A stretch of 64,000 nucleotides of DNA from Bacillus sp. OK048 (GTDB lineage Bacteria > Bacillota > Bacilli > Bacillales > Cytobacillaceae): NCBI RefSeq assembly GCF_900103525.1, contig NZ_FNHN01000016.1, positions 1-64,000 on the forward strand, read 5' to 3'. The translations under genes and the position numbers were made by a program. The notes below the pieces were generated by a model. That model ran no database searches, had not been told where the DNA came from, and saw only the letters and a list, made by a program, of their open reading frames with translations. Of this stretch, positions 33,643-43,600 are shown piece after piece; positions within the stretch are counted from its first letter, which is position 1, and every line of letters starts with the position of its first letter.

Positions 33643-34461
33643 TTACATTCTTACAATCGTTTCTTTTATCAGATTTATAAATTTCTCTCTTGCCAAGGCA
33701 GCTACTTCAATGACCTCATCATGACTTAATGGTTGATCTAGAATCCCGCATGCCATATTGGTTAAACAGGAAATACCAAGAACTTTCAACCCTCCGTGAA
33801 TCGCTACAATCGCCTCTGGGACTGTCGACATACCAACAGCATCCGCGCCTAATGTCCGAATCATACGGATCTCAGCCGGAGTTTCGTACGCTGGTCCACT
33901 CCACCAAGCATAAACGCCCTGTTGTAAGGTGATGTTTTGTTCTTTTGCTACGTTAACGGCAATGTTTCGTAAATCACGATTATATACTTGAGAAACATCT
34001 GGGAACCGGGTTCCTAACTCATTATTATTTGGCCCAATCAATGGATTGGTTCCGACTAAATTAATATGATCCGTGATTAACATTAAATCTCCTGGGTTGA
34101 AGCTTGTATTGATCGCACCGCATGCATTCGTGATGAATAGATTCTCTACACCCAGCGCCTTCATGACACGGACTGGAAAAGTGACTTCATCTAAAGTAAA
34201 GCCTTCATAATAATGAAAACGTCCCTTCATCGCCACTACGGTTTTTCCCATTAGTTCCCCAATGACTAATTCGTTGGCATGGCCGATTGCTTCCGTTTTT
34301 GCAAAGTGAGGAATCTCGCTATAAGGAATGGTGACAGGGTTCGCGATTTCATCTGCAAGAGTTCCTAATCCCGATCCTAAAATTATTCCAATCGTTGGAC
34401 GATCGCTGGTCTTACTTATGATGAGATCTCTAGCTTCTAAAATATTTTGCAAATTGTGCAT
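33643..34461 (-). CDS. Purine nucleoside phosphorylase (trimeric, type I)
   Basis: A 272-residue PNP of the mammalian-like trimeric family, splitting inosine/guanosine with phosphate into base and ribose-1-phosphate. Visible active-site elements: GIILGSGLG (phosphate Ser), AIGHANELV (His), MKGRFHYYEGF (Arg/His), ITNACGAIN, WWSGPAYETPAEIR (purine Glu), AVGMSTVPE (Met) and CLTNMACGI (Asn, purine N7). ATG at 34461 behind GGAGGT. Divergent from the ROK regulator, and not in the usual deo/drm context, which suggests a specialised second PNP. Confidence 0.92.
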   Translation of the reverse strand: MHNLQNILEARDLIISKTSDRPTIGIILGSGLGTLADEIANPVTIPYSEIPHFAKTEAIGHANELVIGELMGKTVVAMKGRFHYYEGFTLDEVTFPVRVMKALGVENLFITNACGAINTSFNPGDLMLITDHINLVGTNPLIGPNNNELGTRFPDVSQVYNRDLRNIAVNVAKEQNITLQQGVYAWWSGPAYETPAEIRMIRTLGADAVGMSTVPEAIVAIHGGLKVLGISCLTNMACGILDQPLSHDEVIEVAALAREKFINLIKETIVRM

Positions 34462-34724
34462 GTATATTACCTCCATTATTTAATGAGCTACTATATTACC
34501 TGTTTAATCGCTACTAACAACTTATAAAAAAAGTTTAATAGATTTTACGTCTATTGTAAATAACTAAAAACCATTTTGAAAAAAAGTTTATAAAATTTCA
34601 GTAAAAACAATCAGTATATTTTTGTTTATTAGGTGTCTTTTTTTACGGACGGAAAAAAGTTCGCTTCTCCTTTATAAAAAAATTAGTTAAAATATAGAGT
34701 AACCTAATAATTTGGAGGAAGTTT

Positions 34725-35942
34725 ATGTTAAAGCAATTTGCAGGCTTAACGTCGCAAAAAACAAAAAGCCTAAAAGTTTTATATAGCCTAATTCGTAAGT
34801 TAGGACCAGTAAGGATTAATACACTTACCGAACTAACTGGATACAAACATGTGACTTGTACACGGTTACTGGACGAACTTGTTCAAGAAGGACTTATTTA
34901 CGATAGTGGGATTGGAGAGTCAAGTGGTGGACGTAAACCATTGATGTATGCCATCAAGCCTGACCATTATTATTTAATTGGTGTAGAAATCACCAACTTA
35001 TACACAACCGTGCTACTCCTTGATCTAAAATTAGAGATCTTAGACGTTGAAAAATTAAGGATGGACTCACAATGCACGGGAACGTACACATTAAATTATG
35101 TAACCCGATGTATCGATACACTTGTCACAAAACATAAAATTCCAAGGGAGAAATTGCTAGGAATTGGAATAGGCGTTCTTGATTCAATTGATCCAGAAAT
35201 GGGAGTTATCATCAATCCTCATTTGTTCCTTGCAGGTGGATGGGATAACCTAAATATTGTCGACTATTTACAACAAAAAAATAATACCTATGTATGCATA
35301 GATAATGGAACAAATTTGGCAGCTTTAGCTGAATACCGGAAAAACTACTGGAAGGAAACAGATAATTTAGTTTTTGTCTCAAGTGATATGGGCATTCGTT
35401 GCGGCACCATTTTACATGGTAAATTGGTGCGTACTAAAATGGAGATGGATGATGCCTTTGGACATGTGGTGGTTGATATACACGGACGCCGTTGCTCATG
35501 TGGATCATATGGGTGTTTACAAGCATATAGCAGCCTGCCAGCCATTCGTGATGAAGTAGTCCGTCGAATGAAGCGTGGTAATGGATCTACCCTTCTAGAT
35601 AGCGTTAAGGATATAGAAGTGATTGATTTTCATCATATTTTACATGCTCTAGAAAAAGAAGACCCCCTTTGTCTTGAGGTAGTGAAGGATGCAGCTTATT
35701 ATTTTGGCATCGGCCTTAGTAATCTCATTTTCCTTTTGCGACCGGATATCGTTGTCTGCGGAGGAACCTTGGTGCCAAAACCTCTTTTTTACGAAGTGGT
35801 CTCTGAAACAGCAAAAAATCGACTCATGCACTATCCTAAAAGTCACGTTCAAATTATTAAGTCAACAGCAGCCTACAACATCGTAGCCCAAGGAGCTGGA
35901 TGTATGGTACTGGATTATTTCACTGAAGAGAAACTGTCATAA
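34725..35942 (+). CDS. ROK family transcriptional regulator
   Basis: A 405-residue NagC/XylR-type protein. N-terminal winged HTH (residues 15-70: LYSLIRKLGPVRINTLTELT, HVTCTRLLDELVQEGLIYDS), SGGRKP hinge, then a sugar-kinase-like ROK domain with the zinc motif HGRRCSCGSYGCLQAY (C-x-C-x4-C). The phosphate loop is degenerate (GVEITNLYTTVLLLD instead of D-x-G-G-T), so it is a regulator, not a kinase. ATG behind GGAGGAAG. Divergent from pnp, 263 bases away; it may control a nucleoside or ribose-linked response. Confidence 0.88.
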   Translation: MLKQFAGLTSQKTKSLKVLYSLIRKLGPVRINTLTELTGYKHVTCTRLLDELVQEGLIYDSGIGESSGGRKPLMYAIKPDHYYLIGVEITNLYTTVLLLDLKLEILDVEKLRMDSQCTGTYTLNYVTRCIDTLVTKHKIPREKLLGIGIGVLDSIDPEMGVIINPHLFLAGGWDNLNIVDYLQQKNNTYVCIDNGTNLAALAEYRKNYWKETDNLVFVSSDMGIRCGTILHGKLVRTKMEMDDAFGHVVVDIHGRRCSCGSYGCLQAYSSLPAIRDEVVRRMKRGNGSTLLDSVKDIEVIDFHHILHALEKEDPLCLEVVKDAAYYFGIGLSNLIFLLRPDIVVCGGTLVPKPLFYEVVSETAKNRLMHYPKSHVQIIKSTAAYNIVAQGAGCMVLDYFTEEKLS

Positions 35943-35967
35943 GACCAAGAGTACGATTCTTGGTCTT
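35941..35967 (+). terminator. ROK gene terminator
   Basis: AAGACCAAGA-GTACGAT-TCTTGGTCTT followed by T-rich sequence; overlaps the TAA of the ROK gene. Confidence 0.7.
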
Positions 35968-35990
35968 TCACTATTTTCTTTCTTTTTCTA

Positions 35991-37154
35991 TCATTTTCCA
36001 CAGCATTTTTTATATTTTTTCCCGCTTCCACAAGGACATGGATCATTTCGGCCAACTTTCGTTTCGTTTCGAACTGGTGCTATGGCAGGATCCTTCCCCT
36101 GTTCACTTGACTTTCTAAATTCCATCTCTCGTTCCAGTGCTACTTGTCTCCAGACATCTTTTTCAGGATGCTCTTTTCCCATAATGGAAAAGTAACTATA
36201 AACGGTCTGTTCTATATCTACAAGCCCAGAAGAATATTCCAGCTTCATATGTTCATTTATTTCGGGAAGAGCCTCTTCAGAAAGCTGATGACAAAGTGCT
36301 TCGGCAAGAATATCTTGTTGGTCTAGCTCTTTCGCAGAACGGTAGGCTTCTCTAAGAACTTGAACAGCCAATTCAGTCTTAATGTTTTCCACAACGGAAG
36401 CGGCAAAGATTATCGCTTCGTCTATTTTTAGATAAGGTCCTACCTCCCTCACCACCTCATCCGATTGGAGGCTAATTAACGTTGCGGAAACTTCTTCTAA
36501 CAAACGGTCATCATCACGAACCATTAAGCTGGCAAGTAAAGGAATATACTCCTTCAATTGTAATAACCCAATCATATAAACGGTTAAGATTCCATTTGAT
36601 GTGAACCATTGTTCCTTTAATTCCTCTTGAAGCACTATACTTATTTCATCTTCCGTCACCCAGCCATTTTTCACTATACAGTCAGCCAATTTTTTAGCTT
36701 TAATAATGATGTTATTTTGATAAGGTTTTGCACTATCAAGGTCATTTAAGACTTGTCCATATTCCATGTAAACGTCTTCTTCCGTACCTTGTAACAATAG
36801 TGCGTATAATGGCCATGTATCCTCGGGAAGATAGTTTTTAAGCTGTTCCTTAAATTTAAGGGCTAGTTCTGGTTCGATACGGTGTAATAGGTTTACCGCT
36901 AAATGGCGTTTGGTTGGATCCATCAAAGGGATATTTTCAATCAAAATCCGAATCGACTCTTCATTGAAAGTAAGATTTTCTACATAGATTAAGATCGAGG
37001 TTTGTTTTTCTATGTTTTTAAATGCTTCTTTCAGTAATTCATTCGTCCAATCTTCAGGGACATTCGGATAATCATGAAGTGCATGCAGGACTACTTCTTG
37101 GATTAATACATCATCACTAATCAAGTGCGGTTTAAGTTTTTCTAAAAATGTCAT
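35991..37154 (-). CDS. SEC-C motif protein
   Basis: A 387-residue cytosolic protein. Residues 1-350 are an all-helical, HEAT-like domain with many Leu/Glu repeats (VLIQEVVLHALHDYPNVPED, IPLLASLMVRDDDRLLEEVS). The C-terminus is a perfect SEC-C zinc module: KVGRNDPCPCGSGKKYKKCC. SEC-C tails are also found at the C-terminus of SecA, where they bind zinc and help contact SecB or the ribosome. The stand-alone role is unknown. Convergent with the ROK gene. Confidence 0.85.
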   Translation of the reverse strand: MTFLEKLKPHLISDDVLIQEVVLHALHDYPNVPEDWTNELLKEAFKNIEKQTSILIYVENLTFNEESIRILIENIPLMDPTKRHLAVNLLHRIEPELALKFKEQLKNYLPEDTWPLYALLLQGTEEDVYMEYGQVLNDLDSAKPYQNNIIIKAKKLADCIVKNGWVTEDEISIVLQEELKEQWFTSNGILTVYMIGLLQLKEYIPLLASLMVRDDDRLLEEVSATLISLQSDEVVREVGPYLKIDEAIIFAASVVENIKTELAVQVLREAYRSAKELDQQDILAEALCHQLSEEALPEINEHMKLEYSSGLVDIEQTVYSYFSIMGKEHPEKDVWRQVALEREMEFRKSSEQGKDPAIAPVRNETKVGRNDPCPCGSGKKYKKCCGK

Positions 37155-37282
37155 TTCATATGCCTCACATTCTACTGTTTATTATCATTATCATTGTACT
37201 TTGGTCCACATATAAAGTAAAAGTTCAATGTGGTGCCTTATCTTTATTTTAGAATAATAATAGATCCATGAAAAAATGGTTA

Positions 37283-37311
37283 TTGACATTCATTCTAAAT
37301 CAATGTAGAAT
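37283..37311 (+). promoter_or_regulatory. Sigma-A promoter of EamA gene
   Basis: TTGACA (37283-37288), a 17-base spacer and TAGAAT (37306-37311), close to the vegetative consensus. It gives a leader of about 120 bases before the ATG at 37440, containing the hairpin at 37376. Confidence 0.75.
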
Positions 37312-37375
37312 AAAAAAAGTAATTTTGAATCAAAAAAATTTGTTAGTGGACTTTTCTAGAGACATCTCTATTTTC

Positions 37376-37402
37376 GCCACACAGCTTATTTAGCTGTGTG
37401 GC
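37376..37402 (+). promoter_or_regulatory. Leader terminator/attenuator hairpin
   Basis: A perfect 11-bp stem GCCACACAGCT-TATTT-AGCTGTGTGGC followed directly by TTTTTATG. It sits in the 5' leader of the EamA gene, downstream of the promoter and 37 bases before the start codon. An intrinsic terminator here means that expression probably depends on antitermination. Confidence 0.65.
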
Positions 37403-37439
37403 TTTTTATGTTTTATAGAATGAAAGGAGTAATTAAAAA

Positions 37440-38351
37440 ATGAAAACTTGGCATTACGCACTACTTGTGTTATTGGGGGGATGCTGTTACGGTGCATTAT
37501 CCACTTTTGTAAAGTTAGCATATGCTGCTGGTTTTACCAGTGCATCGGTGACAGGAAGTCAACTCTTAATGGGTACTTTAATAATCTGGATCATTGCTCT
37601 TTTTTCGAAAAAGAAAAAACTGACCCTGCCGAAAGTAGGAAAATTACTTTTATCGGGAATTCCACTTGGTTTAACGAGTCTATTTTATTACCAATCACTA
37701 CAAACACTTAACGCATCGCTTGCGATTATCTTTTTATTTCAATTTGTCTGGATTGGCAGCTTATTTGAATGGTTTTTTTATAAAAAGAAACCAACAATGG
37801 GAAAGGTTATTTCCATTGCTATTCTGGTGATTGGTTCAATATTTGCCTCTGGAATTATTGCTGGAGGCAGCGGGGAAATTACGTGGCAAGGAACTATTTG
37901 GGGTATGCTTTCTGCCATAACCTATACCACTTTTATCTTTCTTAGCGGTAGTGTGGAAAAAGATACACCTGTTGTGCAAAAAAGTGCTTTATTTACCACT
38001 GGGGGCATGATTACCGTTTTCATCATCAGTCCGCCAACGGAGTTACTACAATTACCAGTATTATTAGAAATTGCACCGTACGGTTTTTATCTTGGCCTAC
38101 TAGGAGTAGTCTTGCCGCCAATCCTATTTACCATCGGCATGCCACATATCGGACCAGGTCTTGGGACCATTTTAACATCCGCTGAACTCCCTATAGCGGT
38201 TATCTTATCAGCGCTAGTCTTATCAGAACACGTAAGTACGTCCCAATGGCTCGGAGTTGTTTTAATATTAGGCGGAATTATAGCGGGAAATCTCAAGATA
38301 GCTAAAACGAAAATAAAGCCTTCCTATTTGGAAAGGGAATCTACCTTATAA
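37440..38351 (+). CDS. EamA/DMT family transporter
   Basis: A 303-residue drug/metabolite transporter with ten helices in two EamA repeats (about residues 4-135 and 150-285). Typical features: YGALSTFVKLAYAAGFTSAS in helix 1, LTSLFYYQSLQTLNASLAII and the second-half VLPPILFTIGMPHIGPGLGT, ILTSAELPIAVILSALVLSE. Substrate unknown; relatives export amino acids or drugs. AAAGGAG start signal. Controlled by a leader hairpin (see 37376). Confidence 0.88.
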   Translation: MKTWHYALLVLLGGCCYGALSTFVKLAYAAGFTSASVTGSQLLMGTLIIWIIALFSKKKKLTLPKVGKLLLSGIPLGLTSLFYYQSLQTLNASLAIIFLFQFVWIGSLFEWFFYKKKPTMGKVISIAILVIGSIFASGIIAGGSGEITWQGTIWGMLSAITYTTFIFLSGSVEKDTPVVQKSALFTTGGMITVFIISPPTELLQLPVLLEIAPYGFYLGLLGVVLPPILFTIGMPHIGPGLGTILTSAELPIAVILSALVLSEHVSTSQWLGVVLILGGIIAGNLKIAKTKIKPSYLERESTL

Positions 38352-38368
38352 GAATGGCGGACCAGCCC

Positions 38369-38409
38369 AAGGGGACAGTTCTCATGTGTACCATGAGAAC
38401 TGTCCCCTT
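38369..38409 (+). terminator. Perfect palindromic terminator
   Basis: An 18-bp perfect stem (AAGGGGACAGTTCTCATG and complement) around TGTAC. It follows the EamA gene by 17 bases. Same GGGACAGTTCT word as other palindromes of this genome, so possibly a repeat as well as a terminator. Confidence 0.8.
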
Positions 38410-38418
38410 TTGCAATTC

Positions 38419-38589
38419 TCATAGAAAGCTATTCTTAGTATCTTGATCTAATTTTTTCATCTCCAGCTCTACCTTTTTTTCCTCTAACTCCAATTCTTTT
38501 ATCTTTAGTTCATTATCTTTCTTCTTAATATAGCCGTAATATATCAGAGAAATGCCTATAACGATTGTTGCATAGAAATAAAATCCCAA
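38419..38589 (-). CDS. Small membrane protein with coiled coil, 56 aa
   Basis: Fifty-six codons from TTG at 38589 to TGA at 38419 behind an AAGGGGGG ribosome binding site. One N-terminal helix (FYFYATIVIGISLIYYGYI) then a heptad-like charged stretch (KKKDNELKIKELELEEKKVE, LEMKKLDQD). This layout is common among small Bacillus membrane proteins. Function unknown. Confidence 0.65.
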   Translation of the reverse strand: MGFYFYATIVIGISLIYYGYIKKKDNELKIKELELEEKKVELEMKKLDQDTKNSFL

Positions 38590-38738
38590 AATGTAACCCC
38601 CCCTTTTAATTTCTTCTATTCACTTTTACGAATCAAAACCTTTTTAGTTTCACTTCTTCAATCAAAAAGAAAAAGACCTCCAACAATAAAAGTTGAAAGT
38701 CTACATAATAGAAATTGACCAAATGGACATGTTATATA

Positions 38739-40001
38739 TTATGAAGCTTTTTTAATGTTTTCGACTTCAATGGGTGGGGAAAATTGACCTTCCCATTTTG
38801 CGACAACAATCGCTGCCAGTGAATTTCCAACCACGTTAACGACAGTACGTCCCATATCTAGAATACGGTCAATACCAGCAATAAATGCTAATCCTTCAGC
38901 AGGTAAACCCATTGTACTAAAGGTAGCTAACAGAACCACAAAAGATACACCAGGTACTCCCGCCATACCTTTAGACGTGACCATCAAGACTAACATGAGT
39001 GTAATTTGTTGAACAATGCTCAGTTCAATGCCATACATTTGGGCAATAAATAAGGATGCGATTGCTTGATATAAAACAGAACCATCCAAATTAAAAGAGT
39101 AGCCTGTTGGAATAACGAAAGTCGCAATGTGTTTTGGACTTCCTGCTCGCTCCATTTTGTCCATAATTTTTGGAAGTACGGTTTCCGAACTTGCTGTTGA
39201 AAAAGCTAAGATTAACTCTTCTTTTATCATCTTTATTAATTTAAAGATACTGAACCCAACGAATTTGCCCATCAAGCCGAGAACAACAAATACGAAGAAA
39301 AACATCGTTCCATAAACCGTAAGGGCTAGCTTACCTAATGGGAGAAGTGATGCAAAACCATATTTAGAAATGGTTACACCGATTAATGCAAAGACACCGA
39401 TTGGGGCATATTTCATAAATAAGTTCGTCACATAAAACATTGCATTTGCCATACCTTCAAAGAAACGCAAAACCGGTTTTCCTTTTTCTCCAATGGCTGC
39501 AATTCCAAGACCGAATACAACGGCAAAGAAAATAATCGCTAGCATATCGCCTTCAACCATGGCTTTAATCGGATTTGTAGGAACAATATGAAGTAATGTA
39601 TCAGTAATTGATTTACCTTCTTGTTCTTCTGATGTGTGTACATAGCCTGAAATATCAGTTTGCTCTAGTCTGTCCATATTGATTCCTGCACCAGGCTGAA
39701 ATATATTGGCAGATATAAGTCCGACAGCGATTGCGATCAATGTCATTGCGATAAAATAAGTAAGTGATTTAGCACCTAACTTACCAACAGATTTCAAATC
39801 ACCAACACCAGCTATCGCAACGATAATACTAGAAAGCACAATTGGCACTACTATCATTTTAATTAATCGGATAAAAAGATCTCCAAATGGCTGTAACACA
39901 CCCTGTGCCGTTTCACTTCCATAGAAGATCCCACCGACAATAATACCTAAAAGTAGACCGATAAGAATCTGAGTTGCTAAACTTGATTTAATTTTTTTCA
40001 T
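38739..40001 (-). CDS. Dicarboxylate/glutamate:cation symporter (DAACS family)
   Basis: A 420-residue secondary transporter of the GltP/DctA type. Motifs: IVGGIFYGSETAQGVLQPFG, IVPIVLSSIIVAIAGVGD, the serine-rich hairpin LAFSTASSETVLPKIM, YSFNLDGSVLYQAIASLFIA in helix 7 (NMDGT variant) and MAGVPGVSFVVL in hairpin 2, then DMGRTVVNVVGNSLAA with the substrate-site Asp/Arg/Asn. Imports glutamate, aspartate or C4 acids with protons or Na+. The start is placed at the ATG at 40001 behind GGGAGGTAGGG; 34 codons upstream lack support. Confidence 0.9.
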   Translation of the reverse strand: MKKIKSSLATQILIGLLLGIIVGGIFYGSETAQGVLQPFGDLFIRLIKMIVVPIVLSSIIVAIAGVGDLKSVGKLGAKSLTYFIAMTLIAIAVGLISANIFQPGAGINMDRLEQTDISGYVHTSEEQEGKSITDTLLHIVPTNPIKAMVEGDMLAIIFFAVVFGLGIAAIGEKGKPVLRFFEGMANAMFYVTNLFMKYAPIGVFALIGVTISKYGFASLLPLGKLALTVYGTMFFFVFVVLGLMGKFVGFSIFKLIKMIKEELILAFSTASSETVLPKIMDKMERAGSPKHIATFVIPTGYSFNLDGSVLYQAIASLFIAQMYGIELSIVQQITLMLVLMVTSKGMAGVPGVSFVVLLATFSTMGLPAEGLAFIAGIDRILDMGRTVVNVVGNSLAAIVVAKWEGQFSPPIEVENIKKAS

Positions 40002-40103
40002 AAATAACCCTACCTCCCTGTTGATTTTAATAACCGAATTTCTCAGGTAAGGGAAACAAATAGAACGATATTTAACACAAAAAAACGGCTTATGCTGAAT
40101 CAT

Positions 40104-40649
40104 TTTCCTATCATTTTGTTTCCTCTCAATCGCATACGAGGTTAGCTTTCAGGTTAGGACTATGGGAAACGATAAGCCCCTTCATTTTAAGAATTCACCA
40201 ATAGCGGCGAAAATATCCGCATAGAAAATTTGGGTCCCCCGCTCTAAAAAAAGATTAAGCGCAAAATAAATTTTATATCAAAATACTATATTAGTAAACA
40301 ATTTATTGCTTCCAGTTTACTTTAAATGACCATGGGGCGGTTTCTTCATCTGCTATCGTGAACGAATGGACTGAGCTTCACTCCAATCACACCCACTAGA
40401 TTCACTAAGACTTAAGTCGTAGAGAAAATTCAGTCTCCTCAAAACAAGGCAATTATGGGATATTTAGGTAGCAGGAACGAGGAAGACGTGTTCATCAATA
40501 ATTCTATTCGCAAAAAGGCGGTGTTGATCCAAATTCATTATCGAACTTTATTAAGAGTTTGAAAATTAATGGTAAATGTTACCTAAAATTTACAAAAATG
40601 TGTTAAGATTTTACCTGGATTTATACGATTCAAAGGGGGAAATATACTT
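40104..40649. other. Long intergenic region
   Basis: About 550 bases without a convincing gene. The minus strand near 40303-40375 has a 24-codon open end (HSFTIADEETAPWSFKVNWK then Q and stop) that looks like the tail of a lost gene. The last 60 bases hold the leader of the RND pump gene. Confidence 0.4.
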
Positions 40650-43600
40650 ATGTCAGTTTTTACAAAATGGGCTTTTCGAAACAAAGCCGCTGTGTCATTA
40701 ATGACGATATTAATACTAATTATTGGGGTCGTTAGCTATTTTCGCTTACCGATGGAGTTCTTGCCTTCCGCAGACAATCCGCAAGTAACGATTATTACTA
40801 TGGGCCAAGGAGCCGATTCAAAAACAATGGAAAGTGATGTCACTTCTCCTATTGAACGGGCAGTTAGCGGAATTAAAGGGAAAAATTCGATCTATAGCTC
40901 AACGGGAGACGGCTTTTCAAAGGTTGATTTATTTTTTGAAGCTGGCTCAGACATGAAGCAGGCAAAAGTAGATGTTCAAGAGGCATTAACCCAGGTGGCG
41001 CTCCCAGCCTACATTTCAAAGCCAATTATTTCACAGCTAAATACATCCATGATTCCCATCTCTAACATCGCTGTCACCTTTAAAGATGGCCTCACGGCAG
41101 AAAACCTGGAATTGGTAAGAGAAAAAATTGAGCCGTTATACAAAGGAATTGACGGAGTTTCTCAAGTTCAAACCTATGGCTTAGTTAACCCTGTTATCTC
41201 AGTAAAAATCGATAATCAAAAGTTAGCTGAAAACCAAGTATCCCTTCAGACGGTGCTGGGAATTCTTCAAGGTCAAAATACCGCACTTGCTATTGGCGAA
41301 AAGAATATTGATGGAAAAACAAGCAATATAAAGGTGATTGGCGACGTATCCAGTCTTGAAAAACTAAAAAATCTTCCAGTAGCACCAAATGTTACGCTTG
41401 AGAATGTCTCATCGATTGAAGAAACCACACACTCTAATTTTCTTAATCGGTTCGACGGAAAAGAAGCATTAAGCATCAGTATTACGAAGGACAGCAATTC
41501 GAATGCTGTCACCATTAGCAAAGAAATCGAAAAAGTAACAAAGGAAATTAACAAAAAATTCGATACACAAGAATCGACGATCTATGTGGCCTCAGCGGAT
41601 ATGGTTGAAACATCGGTCCAAACGATGATGAAAGAAGTCCTTCTTGGTGCTTTATTTGCTACGATTGTCATTATGATCTTTTTACGTAATATCCGAACGA
41701 CGTTTATTACGATTGTATCCATCCCGCTGTCACTTTGTTTTACCTTGTTCTTACTATCACGTTCTGGGGTAACGTTAAATATTTTAACACTCGGCGGTGT
41801 TGCGGTTGCGGTTGGGCGGCTTGTCGATGACAGTATCGTTGTCATTGAAAATATTTACCGCAAAATGCAAACAGAGAAATTTTCGGTTCAAATGGTGATT
41901 GATGCAACCAAGCAAGTTGGTGTTGCGATTACGGCCTCCACATTAACAACGGTCGCAGTTTTCCTGCCCATGAGTTTATTGAACGGTGGACTTCGGGAAT
42001 TCCTGTTACCTTTCGCCTTAACCGTTACCTATTCACTATTGGCCTCGCTGTTGGTTGCATTAACATTGGTACCGTTAATGAGTGCTGGTTTGTTGAAAAA
42101 TACTAAACTTCCAGAACATAAACCGGCAGTGCTTTTTCCAAAAGCTGTCAAATGGTCATTAAATCATAAATGGGTTGTCTTTACGATTAGTATCCTTTTG
42201 TTTGTCGGATCGATCGGTGCATACTTTATCGTACCGAAGGGTGCCGTTGACAATTCTTCTGCTGACTTTGTCTCCGCCACCTTGAAATATCCAAATGAAA
42301 CGCCTTTTGAAACAGTCAAAGAAAAGGCACTCGAGCTTGAAAATTCGATCACTGACATGGATGAGGTTGAATATGTTTTTAACCAAGTCGGTTCTTCGGC
42401 TGATTTCGCTCAATTTGGCGAAATTGGTTCTCCAACCGAAGCGGTCATCAGTATCCTATTAAAAGATAAAGCCGATACCGATAAGGTTTTAAAAGAAATT
42501 GAAAAGAAAAAGGATGACTATAAGGATGCTGTATTAGAAGTCGCCTCGGCTTCGTTTATGATGGGTGGTTCCGGAACCAATATTACCATTGATGTGATTG
42601 GTGAGGATATCAATCAACTGGAAAAAACAGCAGACTCGATTAAAGAGAAAATATCAGATATTGACGGGGTTGAAAAAGTAACATCGAATCAAGATGAAAA
42701 GAAAACCGTCTACTCGCTTGTCGTTGATCCTGCAAAAGGGAATACACAACAAATTGCCCAGCAGCTTGGGGTCATGCTAAATCAAACCCCGCTTGGAACG
42801 ATTTCGGTAAATGAAAAACAAACCATGGTGGTCCTTGAACCTTTACTTAATACGAAAACACAAGACGATTTGAAAAAAATTCCGATAATGACCGAAAGCG
42901 GAATGGTACCCGTATCGGAGATAGCAACATTACAAAAGGCTGAGAGCTCGACTAGCCAATTCCATAAGGACGGAGAAACGTACCTACGCGTCATAGCATC
43001 CGTCGATCCTGCTAAGCTCTCTGATATTTCGACCAAGATTAATGTAGAATTATTCGGAGATCAAAATGGTGGCAATAAAGGAATGGACCTTCCAGAGGAT
43101 GTCGACGTTCTCGTTGGCGGAGCAAGTGCCCAACAGATGGAGGACTTTACCGATTTATTCTTAACGATGCTTGTTTCCATCGGAATTGTGTTCTTAATTA
43201 TGGTTATCACGTTTAAGTCAATTAAGGCGCCCATCGCAATCTTGACTTCCCTGCCGCTAGCAGCCATCGGTGCGATTTTAGGTATTTTAATCAGCCGGAT
43301 ATCCGTTGATATCACTGCCCTGCTTGGAGCGCTGATGCTGATTGGAATTGTCGTCACCAATGCGATTGTTCTGATTGACCGTGTTAGACAAAATGAAGAA
43401 AAAATGACGATTCGCGAAGCACTAGTGGAAGCGACGGCTACGAGAATGCGTCCGATTATGATGACCGCCATCGCAACGATCTGTGCGATGATTCCACTGT
43501 TGTTTAAAGCGTCTCAGACCGGCAGCTTGGTTTCTCAAAGCTTAGCAGTTGTCGTTATTGGTGGTCTGGCTCTCGCTACACTGTTAACATTGATCGTCAT

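Noticed and set aside
40303..40375. 24-codon minus-strand open end resembling a protein tail
   Set aside because: Too short to name and preceded by a stop; recorded only as a possible relic.
43061..43471. Minus-strand open frame of 136 codons
   Set aside because: Antisense to the RND pump; long antisense frames are expected there from codon bias. Same for 53578-53976 and 44308-44919 against their genes.
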